Positions 35,156 to 44,230 of a stretch of 44,912 nt of DNA are shown one piece after another. Source of the stretch: Actinomycetota bacterium (lineage in GTDB: Bacteria > Actinomycetota > Actinomycetes > S36-B12). The notes under the pieces are model-generated. The model was given only the letters and a program-made list of their open reading frames with translations. It ran no database searches and had not been told where the DNA came from. The position numbers were made by a program, and so were the translations under genes. Within the stretch, counting starts at the first letter, position 1, and each line of letters starts with the position of its first letter. The stretch is from contig JAUXRN010000226.1 in assembly GCA_030681835.1 (NCBI GenBank), forward strand, positions 1-44,912. The letters run 5' to 3'.

Positions 35156-38100
35156 CACTCCTCCCCCGGGTAGAGGGCAGTCGCCTCGGCTTGGCTCTCC
35201 CGCTCGGCCTCGGCCTCGGCCAGGATCGCCGGCGCCTTGTCGGGGCCTGATTCGTCCATGTCGGGATCGTCGATGTCGGGATCCGGATCGATGCGCCGGC
35301 GCTCAGGAAGGGCCATTACCACCAGGGCGAGCAGCACCACGAGTTGCAGCCACAGCCAGCGCGTGCGCGGCCCGTCGTCGAAGTCGACCACGACTGTGGG
35401 CGTTCCCTCCGGCACGGCGAACGACTGTGACCATGCCAGCAGCCCGGGCCCGGGCGCGCCAGCAAGGTCCACGCTCGTCCCGTCGGCGCCGGTAGCCACC
35501 GCGCTCCAGCCGAAGTCCAGCGCGGCACCAAGGACGAGGGAGCGCTCGCCGCCGCCCTCCGGGAGGCCTTGGTCGATGTACGGGTTCGCAGACACCCGAC
35601 CGCCATCGGCAATGCCGACCGGGGTCGGCTTGTCATCGGCCACCACGCGGGCCCGCGACGTGGTCCCGGCGACCCGCCACAGCACCTCCCCGCCCGACGT
35701 GGACAGCCGGCGGAGCCCGGGTTCGCCGTCGAGGGTCGGGACCAGGGCGCTGTCGGCGCCCTTGGCGAGCAGCACGTAGCGGATCCCGTACCCGGCGAGT
35801 GCCTCGATCTCGTCGCCGCCCCGGCCCGACGCCATGGCCGCGACGTACGGGTCGAGCGCCTCCCAGGACGACGCGGGCGGCCCGGTCTCGGCATCCCCGA
35901 GGCGTGGGCCGGGCCCGTTGAGCAGGGAGTACGTCACGCGCCCGGCGACATCGCCCTCGATGACCAGGGTTCGGGGTGCTTGCGGCGTCTCGCTGTCGGC
36001 GGCCACGAACGCCGGGACCGCGGACGCTGGGGCGCGGCGCAGGTCCGAGGTCAGCCCGGCCACATACCAGCCCGCCGACAGGACGGGTGCCAGCAGCGCC
36101 ACGACGGCAACGACGAGGGCGATGGGCTGGCCGAGGGTGAAGCTGCGCCCGATGAACCGGTCGCGCAGGCCGTCGAAGCCGAGCGCCGCGGCCGCGATCA
36201 TCATCATGCCGAGCAGCAACGTGGCCTGGCCTGGCCAAGGCCGCAGGCTCGTCGTGGACCCCGGAGGCGTGACCATGACCATGGTCTGGGCAATCCCCAG
36301 AAGAAGCGCCAGCCCACCGAAGGCGGCTATCGCGCCGATGGCCCGGAAGCGGTCCGTGCGCAGGAGGGCCAGGAAGCCTCCGAGCACGATCCCGATCGTG
36401 AGCCAGAGAGGCGTCATGCCGGGGCCGCCCGGATGCAGGAGCAGCACGTCCCAGGGCTCCAGTGCGGGATCGTTGAGGTCCGCGCTGATGACCCCGGGCT
36501 CCAGAAGAAGGAGCGCCGGGTTGAGCAGCAGGTAGCCGGTCCACGGCAGCAACAGGACCAGAGGCCCGGCCAGCGCCAGTACCAGCCGGGCGCTGATGCC
36601 CCGGTCCGACGCGCCCCGGGTCCGCACCGCGAGGACACCGACCACGATGCCGGCCACGACAAGGAGCAGCCACAGTGCCGGGGCGACGGACAGTACGAGG
36701 GCGACGAGGATCGCCGTGCCCGCCGCCCGGCGCAGCGTGCCGGTCGGGGCGGAGATGCGAACAAGGGAACGCAGCGCGAACGGCAGCACGATCGCGGCGA
36801 TGGTGGTACCGATTCGCCCGGACGCGATGGCTCCCGTCATGGCCGGGAGCAAGGCATACGCGGCGCCCGCCCACACCCGGACTCCGCGACTGCTCACCAC
36901 GCCACGCAGGGCGACGTAGGCGCTGGCCCCGGCGAGCGGGATGGCGAGCAGCAGGGCCAGGGTCACGGCGGCCGGGGCCTTGCCCAGGAGGACCAGGGCG
37001 ACGGCCGACAGCGCGGCCAGGTACGGCGGCGACGGGGTCACCGAGCCGGGGCCGACGTCGTGCCACGCCTGCTGGTAGGTCTCCCACAGGTCGCTGGCGC
37101 CTTCGGGCGGCGGCAGCAAGGCCCCGCCCTGGAGCACGCCATCGCCCAGCCACAGCCCGCGGGTGCCGGCAATCGCGATGACGGCAAGCGCGATCGCGAG
37201 CAGGACGCCGGGGCGAAGGAACAGCCGCCGCATCAGGCCCGGCGAACTGGCGTCCATGAAGTCGGCATCGTCGCCGACCGGGCCGCTGTCCAGCCCGCTG
37301 ACCGAGCCTGCGGATTCCGCCGCGCTGCTGGTGGTCGCCACGGCGCCGACTACCTCGAGCAGGTGCCTGGCCTGGGACGTTGCGGTGGGGCGCAACGACC
37401 GGACGACGCCCGCAGGCTCGACGGCCGTCCGCCTGACGAGATCGCGCGACGATCGCAGCCGGGACGGGCGAAGGGCCACCGCGAGCACGGCGCCGATCTC
37501 GTCGCGGGCGGCCCGCACGTCCTTGCCCAGCAGGTAGACGGCCGAGCGGAGGAGGCTGCCCAGCACCAAACGCAGGGCCACGAACGGGGCCGCGAGCGTC
37601 GTGGCGTGCGCCAGCAGCACGTGCACGGCAGCCTCGCGGTCGGCCCGCGCCGGGCGCGGCGCGATGTCGTCTGCCCGGCGGCCGTGCGCGGTTGCCTCGC
37701 GGTGGTGCAGGACGGCATCGGTCGCGACGAGCACCCGCTCGCCGCGCCGGTGGGCACGCCAGCAGAAGTCCATGTCGTCGCGGAAGAGCGGCAGTGCCGG
37801 ATCGAAGCCCGAGAGGTCGTCCCAGACGTCTCGGCGCACGAGCATGCCGGCGGAGCTGACGGCCAGGACGTCGCGGACGCCGTCGTGCTGGCCTTGGTCG
37901 TGCTCGCGACGTTCCAGGCCGGTGACCCGCCGCCCCGAGCCGGTGACGGTGACCCCGACCTCCAGGAGAAGCCGGCGGTCGTGCCAGCCGAGGATCTTGG
38001 GGCCGAGGATCGCCGCGCTCGGGTTGTCGTCAGCGGTGTCCAGCAGGGCCGACAGGCACTCGCCGCTGGGCGCGCTGTCGTCGTGCAGCAGCCACACCCA

Positions 38101-38553
38101 CTCGATCGGGTCGGGCATGAACGGCTCGTGGCCGGCCCGGCCGAGATGGTCCAGCCCCGCCTGGACGGCCTCGCCGAACCCCACCCGGTGGTCGAGCACG
38201 ACGGTGCGCGGCACTCCGAAGGAGGCCGCGAGCAGCCCCGGGCTGCCATCGACCGAACCGGTGTCGACGCCGACGGCGGTGTCGGGGGGCCGGGTCTGCT
38301 GGGCAAGGGTGGTCAGCACCGCGGACAGCCAGACGGCGCCATCATGGCTGACCACGACCGCGGTGACGTGATGGTCGCGGCGAGGCAGGGGGGGCGGTGA
38401 GTCCTCCTCGGACAGGAATTCCTCGACGCTGAACCACTCGGTGGTCTGGTCGGGGGCGGGCTCCGCGAGCCCCGGTTCGGGGGCGTCGACCGGGGGCGAC
38501 GGCGGGGCCAGCGCGGCTGCGAGGTCGTCCTCACGCCAGTCCTCGTGCGTCAC
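35155..38553 (-). CDS. Large membrane glycosyltransferase (GT2 domain plus polytopic C-terminal part)
   Basis: The 1132 residues start with an acidic, Pro-rich tail. A GT2-type domain follows (about 60-330): VTAVVVSHDGAVWLSAVLTTLAQQTRPPD, the DDS in WVWLLHDDSAPSG, and DDMDFCWRAHRRGERV as the acceptor/ED-like motif. A linker (330-450) leads to a polytopic region with about a dozen hydrophobic helices to residue ~830, then an extracytoplasmic domain and a final helix near 1085 (RWLWLQLVVLLALVVMALP). This fits actinobacterial proteins that polymerise or transfer cell-envelope sugars. Acceptor and donor are unknown. It is coupled to the DUF5719 gene and lies directly after whiB. Confidence 0.9.
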   Translation of the reverse strand: MTHEDWREDDLAAALAPPSPPVDAPEPGLAEPAPDQTTEWFSVEEFLSEEDSPPPLPRRDHHVTAVVVSHDGAVWLSAVLTTLAQQTRPPDTAVGVDTGSVDGSPGLLAASFGVPRTVVLDHRVGFGEAVQAGLDHLGRAGHEPFMPDPIEWVWLLHDDSAPSGECLSALLDTADDNPSAAILGPKILGWHDRRLLLEVGVTVTGSGRRVTGLERREHDQGQHDGVRDVLAVSSAGMLVRRDVWDDLSGFDPALPLFRDDMDFCWRAHRRGERVLVATDAVLHHREATAHGRRADDIAPRPARADREAAVHVLLAHATTLAAPFVALRLVLGSLLRSAVYLLGKDVRAARDEIGAVLAVALRPSRLRSSRDLVRRTAVEPAGVVRSLRPTATSQARHLLEVVGAVATTSSAAESAGSVSGLDSGPVGDDADFMDASSPGLMRRLFLRPGVLLAIALAVIAIAGTRGLWLGDGVLQGGALLPPPEGASDLWETYQQAWHDVGPGSVTPSPPYLAALSAVALVLLGKAPAAVTLALLLAIPLAGASAYVALRGVVSSRGVRVWAGAAYALLPAMTGAIASGRIGTTIAAIVLPFALRSLVRISAPTGTLRRAAGTAILVALVLSVAPALWLLLVVAGIVVGVLAVRTRGASDRGISARLVLALAGPLVLLLPWTGYLLLNPALLLLEPGVISADLNDPALEPWDVLLLHPGGPGMTPLWLTIGIVLGGFLALLRTDRFRAIGAIAAFGGLALLLGIAQTMVMVTPPGSTTSLRPWPGQATLLLGMMMIAAAALGFDGLRDRFIGRSFTLGQPIALVVAVVALLAPVLSAGWYVAGLTSDLRRAPASAVPAFVAADSETPQAPRTLVIEGDVAGRVTYSLLNGPGPRLGDAETGPPASSWEALDPYVAAMASGRGGDEIEALAGYGIRYVLLAKGADSALVPTLDGEPGLRRLSTSGGEVLWRVAGTTSRARVVADDKPTPVGIADGGRVSANPYIDQGLPEGGGERSLVLGAALDFGWSAVATGADGTSVDLAGAPGPGLLAWSQSFAVPEGTPTVVVDFDDGPRTRWLWLQLVVLLALVVMALPERRRIDPDPDIDDPDMDESGPDKAPAILAEAEAERESQAEATALYPGEE

Positions 38554-38647
38554 CGGATCACTCTACGTGCTGGGCTGCGGCGGCTTGCCGACCCGCGCCG
38601 TCGGGCGGGCGGGCGTTTGCCCCATGCGGACGAGGGCCGGATGCGGA

Positions 38648-38905
38648 CTAGACGACGCGGCGCTTGAGGCGGCGCCGCTCGCGTTCGGACAGGCCGCCCC
38701 AGATCCCGAAGCGCTCGTCCTGGGCGAGGGCGTACTCCAGGCACTCCACGCGGACCTCGCAGGTCAGGCAGACCTTCTTGGCCTCGCGAGTGCTGCCGCC
38801 CTTCTCGGGGAAGAACGCTTCGGGGTCGGTCTGCGCGCACAGGGCGCGCTCCTGCCAATCCAGCTCCTCGACGTCGGACAGCGGCACCAGCACCACGTCA
38901 GCCAC
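38648..38905 (-). CDS. whiB2: WhiB-family iron-sulfur regulator (WhiB2/WhmD type)
   Basis: WhiB proteins carry a [4Fe-4S] cluster and bind the major sigma factor to control transcription; WhiB2/WhiB is required for division or sporulation septation. The 85 residues have the four cluster cysteines Cys23, Cys46, Cys49 and Cys55 (C-x22-C-x2-C-x5-C), the GIWGGLSERERR turn and a basic C-terminus (RRRLKRR). Location beside fbiA-fbiB and upstream of the glycosyltransferase and pmm is the whiB2 position in mycobacteria. The GTG start follows GAGGAGGTCC. A good promoter lies about 80 bases upstream. Confidence 0.93.
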   Translation of the reverse strand: MADVVLVPLSDVEELDWQERALCAQTDPEAFFPEKGGSTREAKKVCLTCEVRVECLEYALAQDERFGIWGGLSERERRRLKRRVV

Positions 38906-38983
38906 CTAGAGGACCTCCTCGACCCAGCCGAACGAACGACCAGTTGATACTCGGCGAGCGTAACGACACGCCGTTGGGACCGC

Positions 38984-39013
38984 ATTACATCGTTGTGATT
39001 CACCCTTCGTCAA
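38984..39013 (-). promoter_or_regulatory. Probable whiB promoter
   Basis: On the minus strand TTGACG (39013 to 39008) and TGTAAT (38989 to 38984) are 18 bases apart, close to the sigma-70 consensus. The leader to the GTG at 38905 would be about 70 bases. Confidence 0.6.
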
Positions 39014-39047
39014 GAGGAAACCGGACATAACGGACGCATTGCCCACT

Positions 39048-39061
39048 TTTCCGGCCGGAAA
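39048..39061. promoter_or_regulatory. 14-bp perfect palindrome between whiB and the hydrolase gene
   Basis: TTTCCGGCCGGAAA lies about 35 bases upstream of the whiB -35 element and 20 bases past the hydrolase stop codon. It could be an operator or part of the hydrolase terminator. With no loop, it is a poor hairpin, which favours a protein-binding site. Confidence 0.4.
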
Positions 39062-39080
39062 GGCCACTGAGGCCGGTGAA

Positions 39081-40244
39081 TCAGCCCGGTGCCACCTTCT
39101 GCAGGAACCCGGCGAGCAGCGCCCGATAGCGGTCCGGGTCGGTGTTCCACGAGAGCCCGTGGCCGGCCCCGTCGAACAGCTCCAGGTCCACGAGGCCCGG
39201 CGGTGCCGTGGCCGCGAACTCCTCGCTGACAGCGGCCGGGACGGTGCCGTCGGCGGTCCCGTGCACGATGAGGATCGGCGTGCGCAACGATGCGGCGTCG
39301 GCCACGTGGTCCGCCGCCTCGAGATCCAGCCCGTACCGCCAGGCCGCCACCCGCAGGGCCGGCCCGGCGACGAACGCCGGCATGCCGAGGGTCAGCCGGA
39401 CCGCTCGGCCGAGGTCGGTGACCGGGGAGTCGAGGAAGGCGCCGACGATCCGGTCCGCGAGCGGTGAGTTCTGCAGGAAGGCCAGCACGATCGAGCCGCC
39501 ACTGCCCGCGCCGGCCAGCACGATGCGCCCAGCCCCGCCGTCCAGCGCGAACCGGACGGCCGCCTCCAGGTCGGTCCACTCGTCGGCTCCGAAGCCGGCG
39601 TACCCGTCGCCCTGGGGCGCGCGGGCGTCGTCGCGGTAGCGGACGAGCAGCATCGGGTTGCCCAGTCCCGACACTGTCTCGGCGATGCGCAGCCCCTCGG
39701 CCGGCGTGGCCCGTCGACCGTGCACGAACACGACCCACGTCGATGACGTCCCGGGGACCAGCCAGGCCGGCGCGGGGCCGCCGGGACCGTCGTACGTGAC
39801 CTCCTCGAACTCCAGCCCTAGACCGATCCGCGGGTCGCGCGGGAAGTACCAGGCATCGAGGGCGGCCGCCTCCCCCGGCTCGGGCGGCGGGGCCACCACC
39901 TGGCCAGTGATGGTCCGCGAAGTCCCGGCACCCGACGCGACGGGGTCAGTCGTCTGCACGTAGCCCCCGCCCGTGGTCGCTATCCCCATCAGGCCCTGGT
40001 CATCCGGGCCTGCCGTGCCGCCCGAGTACCGAAGGCCGGCAGCATCCACCGAGGAGACGACAAGGGGGAAGACCGGGTCAGGCTGCCCTGCGCGCACCGC
40101 GTCCCCGATCAGCCCGCTCGCCTGCCACAGGCCGGCAGCCGCAACCCCCGCCAGCACGACCAGCGCGGATCCGGCAACGGCCCACGGCCAGCGACGACGC
40201 CGTTCGGCGTGGGACCGTCGCCGGGCGGCATGGGAGGCGGCCAT
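39081..40244 (-). CDS. Membrane-anchored alpha/beta hydrolase
   Basis: The 387 residues start with a basic segment and one N-terminal helix (WAVAGSALVVLAGVAAAGLW, about 20-39), then an extracytoplasmic alpha/beta hydrolase domain. Its landmarks are VVFVHGRRA (oxyanion strand), the nucleophile elbow GAGSGG, FLDSPV, ILIVHGTADGTVP (acid region) and GAGHGLSW (catalytic His). The elbow fits GxSxG with Ser as nucleophile. Substrate unknown. The ATG at 40244 is preceded by CACAAT at a six-base spacing, which decides against the longer open frame. It is divergent from fbiA with 52 bases between starts. Confidence 0.88.
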   Translation of the reverse strand: MAASHAARRRSHAERRRRWPWAVAGSALVVLAGVAAAGLWQASGLIGDAVRAGQPDPVFPLVVSSVDAAGLRYSGGTAGPDDQGLMGIATTGGGYVQTTDPVASGAGTSRTITGQVVAPPPEPGEAAALDAWYFPRDPRIGLGLEFEEVTYDGPGGPAPAWLVPGTSSTWVVFVHGRRATPAEGLRIAETVSGLGNPMLLVRYRDDARAPQGDGYAGFGADEWTDLEAAVRFALDGGAGRIVLAGAGSGGSIVLAFLQNSPLADRIVGAFLDSPVTDLGRAVRLTLGMPAFVAGPALRVAAWRYGLDLEAADHVADAASLRTPILIVHGTADGTVPAAVSEEFAATAPPGLVDLELFDGAGHGLSWNTDPDRYRALLAGFLQKVAPG

Positions 40245-40250
40245 GGCGCC

Positions 40251-40256
40251 ATTGTG
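40251..40256 (-). promoter_or_regulatory. Leaderless-type -10 hexamer of the hydrolase gene
   Basis: CACAAT (minus strand) ends six bases before ATG at 40244. It is the same hexamer and spacing as for the L,D-transpeptidase-like gene at 16897. Confidence 0.5.
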
Positions 40257-40284
40257 CTCCCGGTCACGCCCGCCGCGCCTCTGA

Positions 40285-40290
40285 CAGGAT
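40285..40290 (+). promoter_or_regulatory. Leaderless-type -10 hexamer of fbiA
   Basis: CAGGAT ends six bases before ATG at 40297; no ribosome site is seen. Confidence 0.45.
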
Positions 40291-40296
40291 GACCCG

Positions 40297-41310
40297 ATGC
40301 GCATCACGGTCCTGGCCGGCGGCATCGGTGGCGCCCGCTTCCTCCGCGGGCTGCGGGCGCACCTCGCGAGCAGCCATCCCGGCGCAGAGATCACCGTCAT
40401 CGGCAACACCGGCGACGACATCTGGGTGCACGGACTGCGCGTCTGCCCCGACCTCGACTCGATCATGTACACCCTTGGCGGGGGCATCAGCGAGGAGCGC
40501 GGGTGGGGCCGCGATGGCGAGACATTCGTCGTCAAGGACGAGCTGGCCGGCTACGGCGTGGAGCCCACGTGGTTCGGCCTGGGCGACAAGGACCTCGCCA
40601 CCCACCTCGTGCGCACGCAGTCGCTCGCCGCGGGGTTCACGCTCAGCGAGGTCACCGCCGCCCTGTGCGAGCACTGGAATCCGGGCGTGCTTCTGCTGCC
40701 TATGAGCGACGACCGGGCCGAGACCCATGTCATCGTCGACGACCAGTCGGGTGCGGTGGACGACGAGGGCCGACCCCTGCGGCACGCCATCCACTTCCAG
40801 GAGTGGTGGATCCGGTACCGGGCCGCGATCCCCGCGCATGGCTTCGTGCTCGTCGGCGGCGAGTCCGCGACGCCGGCGCCCGGTGTCCTTGCCGCGATCG
40901 CCGAGGCCGATGTCGTGCTTCTCCCGCCCAGCAACCCCGTCGTCTCGATCGGCACGATCCTGCAGGTCGGCGGCATCGCCGATGCGCTGCGCGCCACCAC
41001 CGCCCCCGTGGTCGGGGTCTCGCCCATCGTCGCTGGCGCGCCCGTGCGCGGCATGGCCGATGCATGCCTTGCGGCAATCGGCGTGGACACCACCGCGGGG
41101 GCGGTCGCCCGGCACTACGGAGGGCGGGCCTCGGGCGGCTTCCTCGACGCCTGGCTGGTCGATGGCCGCGATGCAGCCGTTGTTGACGCCGTGGAGTCGG
41201 CCGGGATCGCCTGCCGGGCGGCTCCGATGATGATGACCGATGTCGAGGCCACCGCGGCGATGGCGGCCGAGTGCCTGGCCCTGGCGGCCGACGTGCGCAC
41301 CGGCCCATGA
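40297..41310 (+). CDS. fbiA: FbiA/CofD: phospho-lactate (phosphoenolpyruvyl) transferase for F420
   Basis: FbiA transfers the phosphoenolpyruvyl or lactyl-phosphate moiety to the deazaflavin Fo, making dehydro-F420-0 or F420-0. The 337 residues match the family: [66 protein letters not shown] and [12 protein letters not shown]. The 2-phospho-L-lactate/PEP supplier FbiD and the Fo synthase FbiC are not in the window. It overlaps fbiB by four bases. The divergent hydrolase and convergent lipoprotein bound the F420 operon. Confidence 0.97.
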   Translation: MRITVLAGGIGGARFLRGLRAHLASSHPGAEITVIGNTGDDIWVHGLRVCPDLDSIMYTLGGGISEERGWGRDGETFVVKDELAGYGVEPTWFGLGDKDLATHLVRTQSLAAGFTLSEVTAALCEHWNPGVLLLPMSDDRAETHVIVDDQSGAVDDEGRPLRHAIHFQEWWIRYRAAIPAHGFVLVGGESATPAPGVLAAIAEADVVLLPPSNPVVSIGTILQVGGIADALRATTAPVVGVSPIVAGAPVRGMADACLAAIGVDTTAGAVARHYGGRASGGFLDAWLVDGRDAAVVDAVESAGIACRAAPMMMTDVEATAAMAAECLALAADVRTGP

Positions 41311-42665
41311 CCGGGCGGTGGCTGCAGGTCGTCCCGGTCCCCGGGCTGCCGCGGATCGTGCCTGGTGACGACCTCGGGGCCCTGATCGGGGAGGCCCTCG
41401 CGTCGGTCGGATGGCCGGATGGCACGACCGGGCTCCTGGACGGCGACATCGTCGTCGTCACGAGCAAGGTCGTGGCCAAGGCCGAGGGACGGGTCGTGCG
41501 GGCGGACTCGCGCGACGAGGCCATCGCTGGCGAGACCGTTCGGGTGGTCGCGTCCAGGGTGACCCCGCGCGGAGCCACGCAGATCGTGCAGACGGCCCAT
41601 GGCCTGGTGCTGGCAGCCGCGGGAGTCGATGCCAGCAACGTCGACGAGGGGTACGTCGTGCTGCTCCCCGAGGATCCCGATGGGTCGGCCCGCGCCCTGC
41701 GTGGCGCGCTCGGCGCCCGACTGGGCGTGCGCGTCGGAGTCGTGATCACGGACACCCTCGGCCGGCCGTGGCGGCTGGGGGTCGCCGACGCGGCGATCGG
41801 CTGCGCTGGTGTCCTGCCGCTCGACGACCACACCGGACGCGTCGACGGCTTCGGCCGCACGCTGGAGATGACCGTCGTCGCCGTGGCGGACGAAGTGGCC
41901 TCGGCCGCTGACCTGGCAAAAGGGAAGGTCAGCGGTGTGCCCGTCGCCATCGTGCGCGGCCTGGGTGACTACGTGACCGACGACGACGGGCCGGGGGCCG
42001 CCGCGATCGTGCGGCCGCTCGACGAGGACCTGTTCACGCTGGGCACGGCCGAGGCCGTGGCGGAGGGACGACGCAGTGCGGCGTACGCCCGACGGACGGT
42101 GCGCTCGTTCACCGACGAGCCGGTGCCCCTGGATGCCATCGAGGCCGCTGTCGCCGCGGCAGTCAGCGCCCCCGCACCGCACCATTCCGAGCCCTGGCGG
42201 TTCATCGTGCTGGGCGACCCGTCGGAGAGGGTCCGCGTGCTCGACGCCATGCGCGAGCAGTGGATCCGTGATCTGACCGGACTGGACGGCTACGACGCGG
42301 AGTCGGTGGCCCGCCGGGTCCGCCGCGGCGACATCCTGCGCACCGCCCCCGCCGTGGTGCTGGCCTTCGTCGACCTGCAAGGCGCCGCGCACGAGTACCC
42401 GGACGAGCGCAGGGCCGCTCATGAGCGTGACCTCTTCATCGTCGCGGGGGGCGCGGCCGTGCAGAACCTCATGGTCGCGCTGGCCGCGGATGGATGGGGC
42501 TCGGCCTGGATCTCGTCGACCGTCTTCTGCGGCGACGTGGTGCGGGACTCGCTGGCGCTGCCGGGCACGTGGCAGCCGCTCGGCGCGATCGCGGTGGGCC
42601 GGCCATCGGCGCCCGCAGCCGACCGGGCGTCACGCGACCCGCGGCAGTTCCTCAGCTACCGCTGA
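41307..42665 (+). CDS. fbiB: FbiB: F420:gamma-L-glutamate ligase fused to nitroreductase-like domain
   Basis: FbiB adds the poly-gamma-glutamate tail of F420 and reduces dehydro-F420-0. The 452 residues carry the ligase domain (1-~245) with [36 protein letters not shown] and a metal-binding region. An FMN nitroreductase-like domain follows (~250-452) with [36 protein letters not shown] and the C-terminal block from [13 protein letters not shown] to [10 protein letters not shown]. The two-domain form is characteristic of actinobacteria. The ATG is within the ATGA overlap with fbiA; the longer upstream start is not needed. Confidence 0.96.
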   Translation: MTGRWLQVVPVPGLPRIVPGDDLGALIGEALASVGWPDGTTGLLDGDIVVVTSKVVAKAEGRVVRADSRDEAIAGETVRVVASRVTPRGATQIVQTAHGLVLAAAGVDASNVDEGYVVLLPEDPDGSARALRGALGARLGVRVGVVITDTLGRPWRLGVADAAIGCAGVLPLDDHTGRVDGFGRTLEMTVVAVADEVASAADLAKGKVSGVPVAIVRGLGDYVTDDDGPGAAAIVRPLDEDLFTLGTAEAVAEGRRSAAYARRTVRSFTDEPVPLDAIEAAVAAAVSAPAPHHSEPWRFIVLGDPSERVRVLDAMREQWIRDLTGLDGYDAESVARRVRRGDILRTAPAVVLAFVDLQGAAHEYPDERRAAHERDLFIVAGGAAVQNLMVALAADGWGSAWISSTVFCGDVVRDSLALPGTWQPLGAIAVGRPSAPAADRASRDPRQFLSYR

Positions 42666-42689
42666 CAGATCGCCGAGCGAGCAGTGCCC

Positions 42690-43223
42690 CTACCAGGGCA
42701 GGTCGCAGCCCACCGACTTGTAGTAGTCCGCGATGATCATCTCCGTCCCGCCGAACGCGTCGACGAAGGCCTGTGGCTGGGCGTCCTCCGGGAACCCGCC
42801 ACCGTCGGCCGTGCCAATCACGAGGAAGCGATCCGACACGACCAGCGGGGTGCTCGTGAGGACTTCGCGCGCTTCCTCGAAGTTGGCTTCGTTCTCGGTG
42901 CACGTCGCCAATGAGTCCGCGCCGAACGCCGCGGCATCGAGGACCAGGATCACGTCGAAGTCGTCGCAGTTGATCTCCGTCCACTTGTCGGTGACCTCGC
43001 CGTCGAGGGTCTTGCCCTCCTGGACGAACGGGCCGACCCCCGATTCCATGCAGGTCAGGCCGTCGGCTTCCAGCGAGTCCCGTACGTCCTGAACCGTGGT
43101 CCACTCCACCGTGGCCGGGGCGACCGACGGGGCCGATGTCGACGACCCGCCACCGCACGCGGACAGGACGAGCACCGCGAACGCAGCCGTGGTGGTCAAC
43201 GTCAGCTTGGCGGGAACGAGCAC
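42690..43223 (-). CDS. Putative lipoprotein, unknown function
   Basis: From the GTG at 43223 (GAGAGGTC upstream) the product has 177 residues: a short signal peptide with lipobox LSAC and Cys23, a Gly/Ser/Thr-rich spacer, and an acidic domain. That domain includes TTVQDVRDSLEADGLTCMESG and CDDFDVILVLDAAAFGADSLATCTENEANF. Three or four further cysteines could form disulfides outside the membrane. No enzyme motif or family is recognised. The longer ORF start at 43274 adds a sequence that interrupts the signal peptide. It converges with fbiB, 24 bases away. Confidence 0.8.
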   Translation of the reverse strand: MLVPAKLTLTTTAAFAVLVLSACGGGSSTSAPSVAPATVEWTTVQDVRDSLEADGLTCMESGVGPFVQEGKTLDGEVTDKWTEINCDDFDVILVLDAAAFGADSLATCTENEANFEEAREVLTSTPLVVSDRFLVIGTADGGGFPEDAQPQAFVDAFGGTEMIIADYYKSVGCDLPW

Positions 43224-43257
43224 GGCGGTGACCTCTCGACGGCGGAACCGGAGCGCC

Positions 43258-43263
43258 AGATTA
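43258..43263 (-). promoter_or_regulatory. Possible -10 hexamer of the lipoprotein gene
   Basis: TAATCT (minus strand) matches TANNNT and would give a leader of ~28 bases before GTG at 43223. No -35 element is clear. Confidence 0.35.
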
Positions 43264-43277
43264 TTGGCATCCAACCG

Positions 43278-44225
43278 TCAGCGTGAGCGATTGTCGGGTA
43301 CGTGCATCCGGGGACCGTGACGCGGAAGCTCGATCCCGCTGGTCTCGACCAGTCGCTGCACCCGGTACCGGTGCCCGGCGAACGGCTCCAGCAGATCCGC
43401 CATGTCCTCGTCGGTCCCGTCGCGCCGGCCCGTGAACGCATAGACCAGCCCGGCGGCGAGGTGGTAGTCGCCGAACGAGACCGCGTCGGCATCACCGAGG
43501 GCACGGGCACAGGTCTCGGCGACTGTCCACCTGCCGACGCCGTCCACCGCGGCGAGGCGGCGGCGGGCATCGGGCAGGGGCAGGCCGGCGCACGCGTCCA
43601 GCCGGCCCGCATGCCGGGCTGCCCGCACGACAGTGGCCGACGCGAATGGCTCGGTGCCCCACCTGTGCCACTGCCACGACGCGACGGCACGGATCCGCTC
43701 GGGGTCGGGGAAGACGTGCATGGGCCGGGGCGTCGGCCCGGGCGCGGGGTCGCCGACCTCCTTGAGCAACGCGGTCCACGACCTGCGCGAGGCGATGCCG
43801 GTGACCTTCTGCTCGAGTACGGCCGGGATGAGGGCCTCCAGCACGAGCCCGCTGCGCGGGACCCGCCACCGCCCGGCGAGCGCGTTCCAGTGGGGCTGCA
43901 GGCGGGCGGGCAGCAGGTGGGCCGGGAAGCCCGTCGGGTCGTCCCCGGCGCCGAGCAGGCCCGGCACGGATCCGATGGCCCAGCCGGCCCCTGGACCCCA
44001 GGCCCGCGCCCGGACGGTCCAGGCACTACCGGACTCGCCCTCGTCGTCGGCGGCCAGCGCGAGGGTGGCCGGGCCGTCGGGCGTGCGCAAGGTGCGCCAG
44101 TGACGGCCGGACCGCTCCCGAAGGGCACTGGGGTCGTGGCGGCCGCGCAGGAACGGGCCCAGCACGAGGTCGAGGTCGACGCGGTACGGCGCGACCCAGT
44201 CGCACTCCGCGTCGCCGGGTAGCAC
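43278..44225 (-). CDS. AlkA-like DNA-3-methyladenine glycosylase
   Basis: AlkA-type enzymes remove alkylated purines from DNA. The 315 residues end with an HhH-GPD domain: LIPAVLEQKVTGIASRRSWTALL (helix with the LxQQ/EQK start), PDARRRLAAVDGVGRWTVAET as the helix-hairpin-helix, and DAVSFGDYHLA containing the catalytic Asp. The N-terminal part (about 1-120) suits the AlkA-N beta domain. The GTG at 44225 sits five bases after the preceding gene's stop; the ORF starting at 44285 would overlap that gene by 55 bases and adds residues with no family match. No good ribosome site is seen, so coupling to the upstream gene is likely. Confidence 0.85.
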   Translation of the reverse strand: MLPGDAECDWVAPYRVDLDLVLGPFLRGRHDPSALRERSGRHWRTLRTPDGPATLALAADDEGESGSAWTVRARAWGPGAGWAIGSVPGLLGAGDDPTGFPAHLLPARLQPHWNALAGRWRVPRSGLVLEALIPAVLEQKVTGIASRRSWTALLKEVGDPAPGPTPRPMHVFPDPERIRAVASWQWHRWGTEPFASATVVRAARHAGRLDACAGLPLPDARRRLAAVDGVGRWTVAETCARALGDADAVSFGDYHLAAGLVYAFTGRRDGTDEDMADLLEPFAGHRYRVQRLVETSGIELPRHGPRMHVPDNRSR

Positions 44226-44230
44226 GGGGC

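Noticed and set aside
35569-38400. 943-codon open frame on the plus strand
   Set aside because: Antisense to the glycosyltransferase; repetitive Arg/Gly/Gln composition and no domain.
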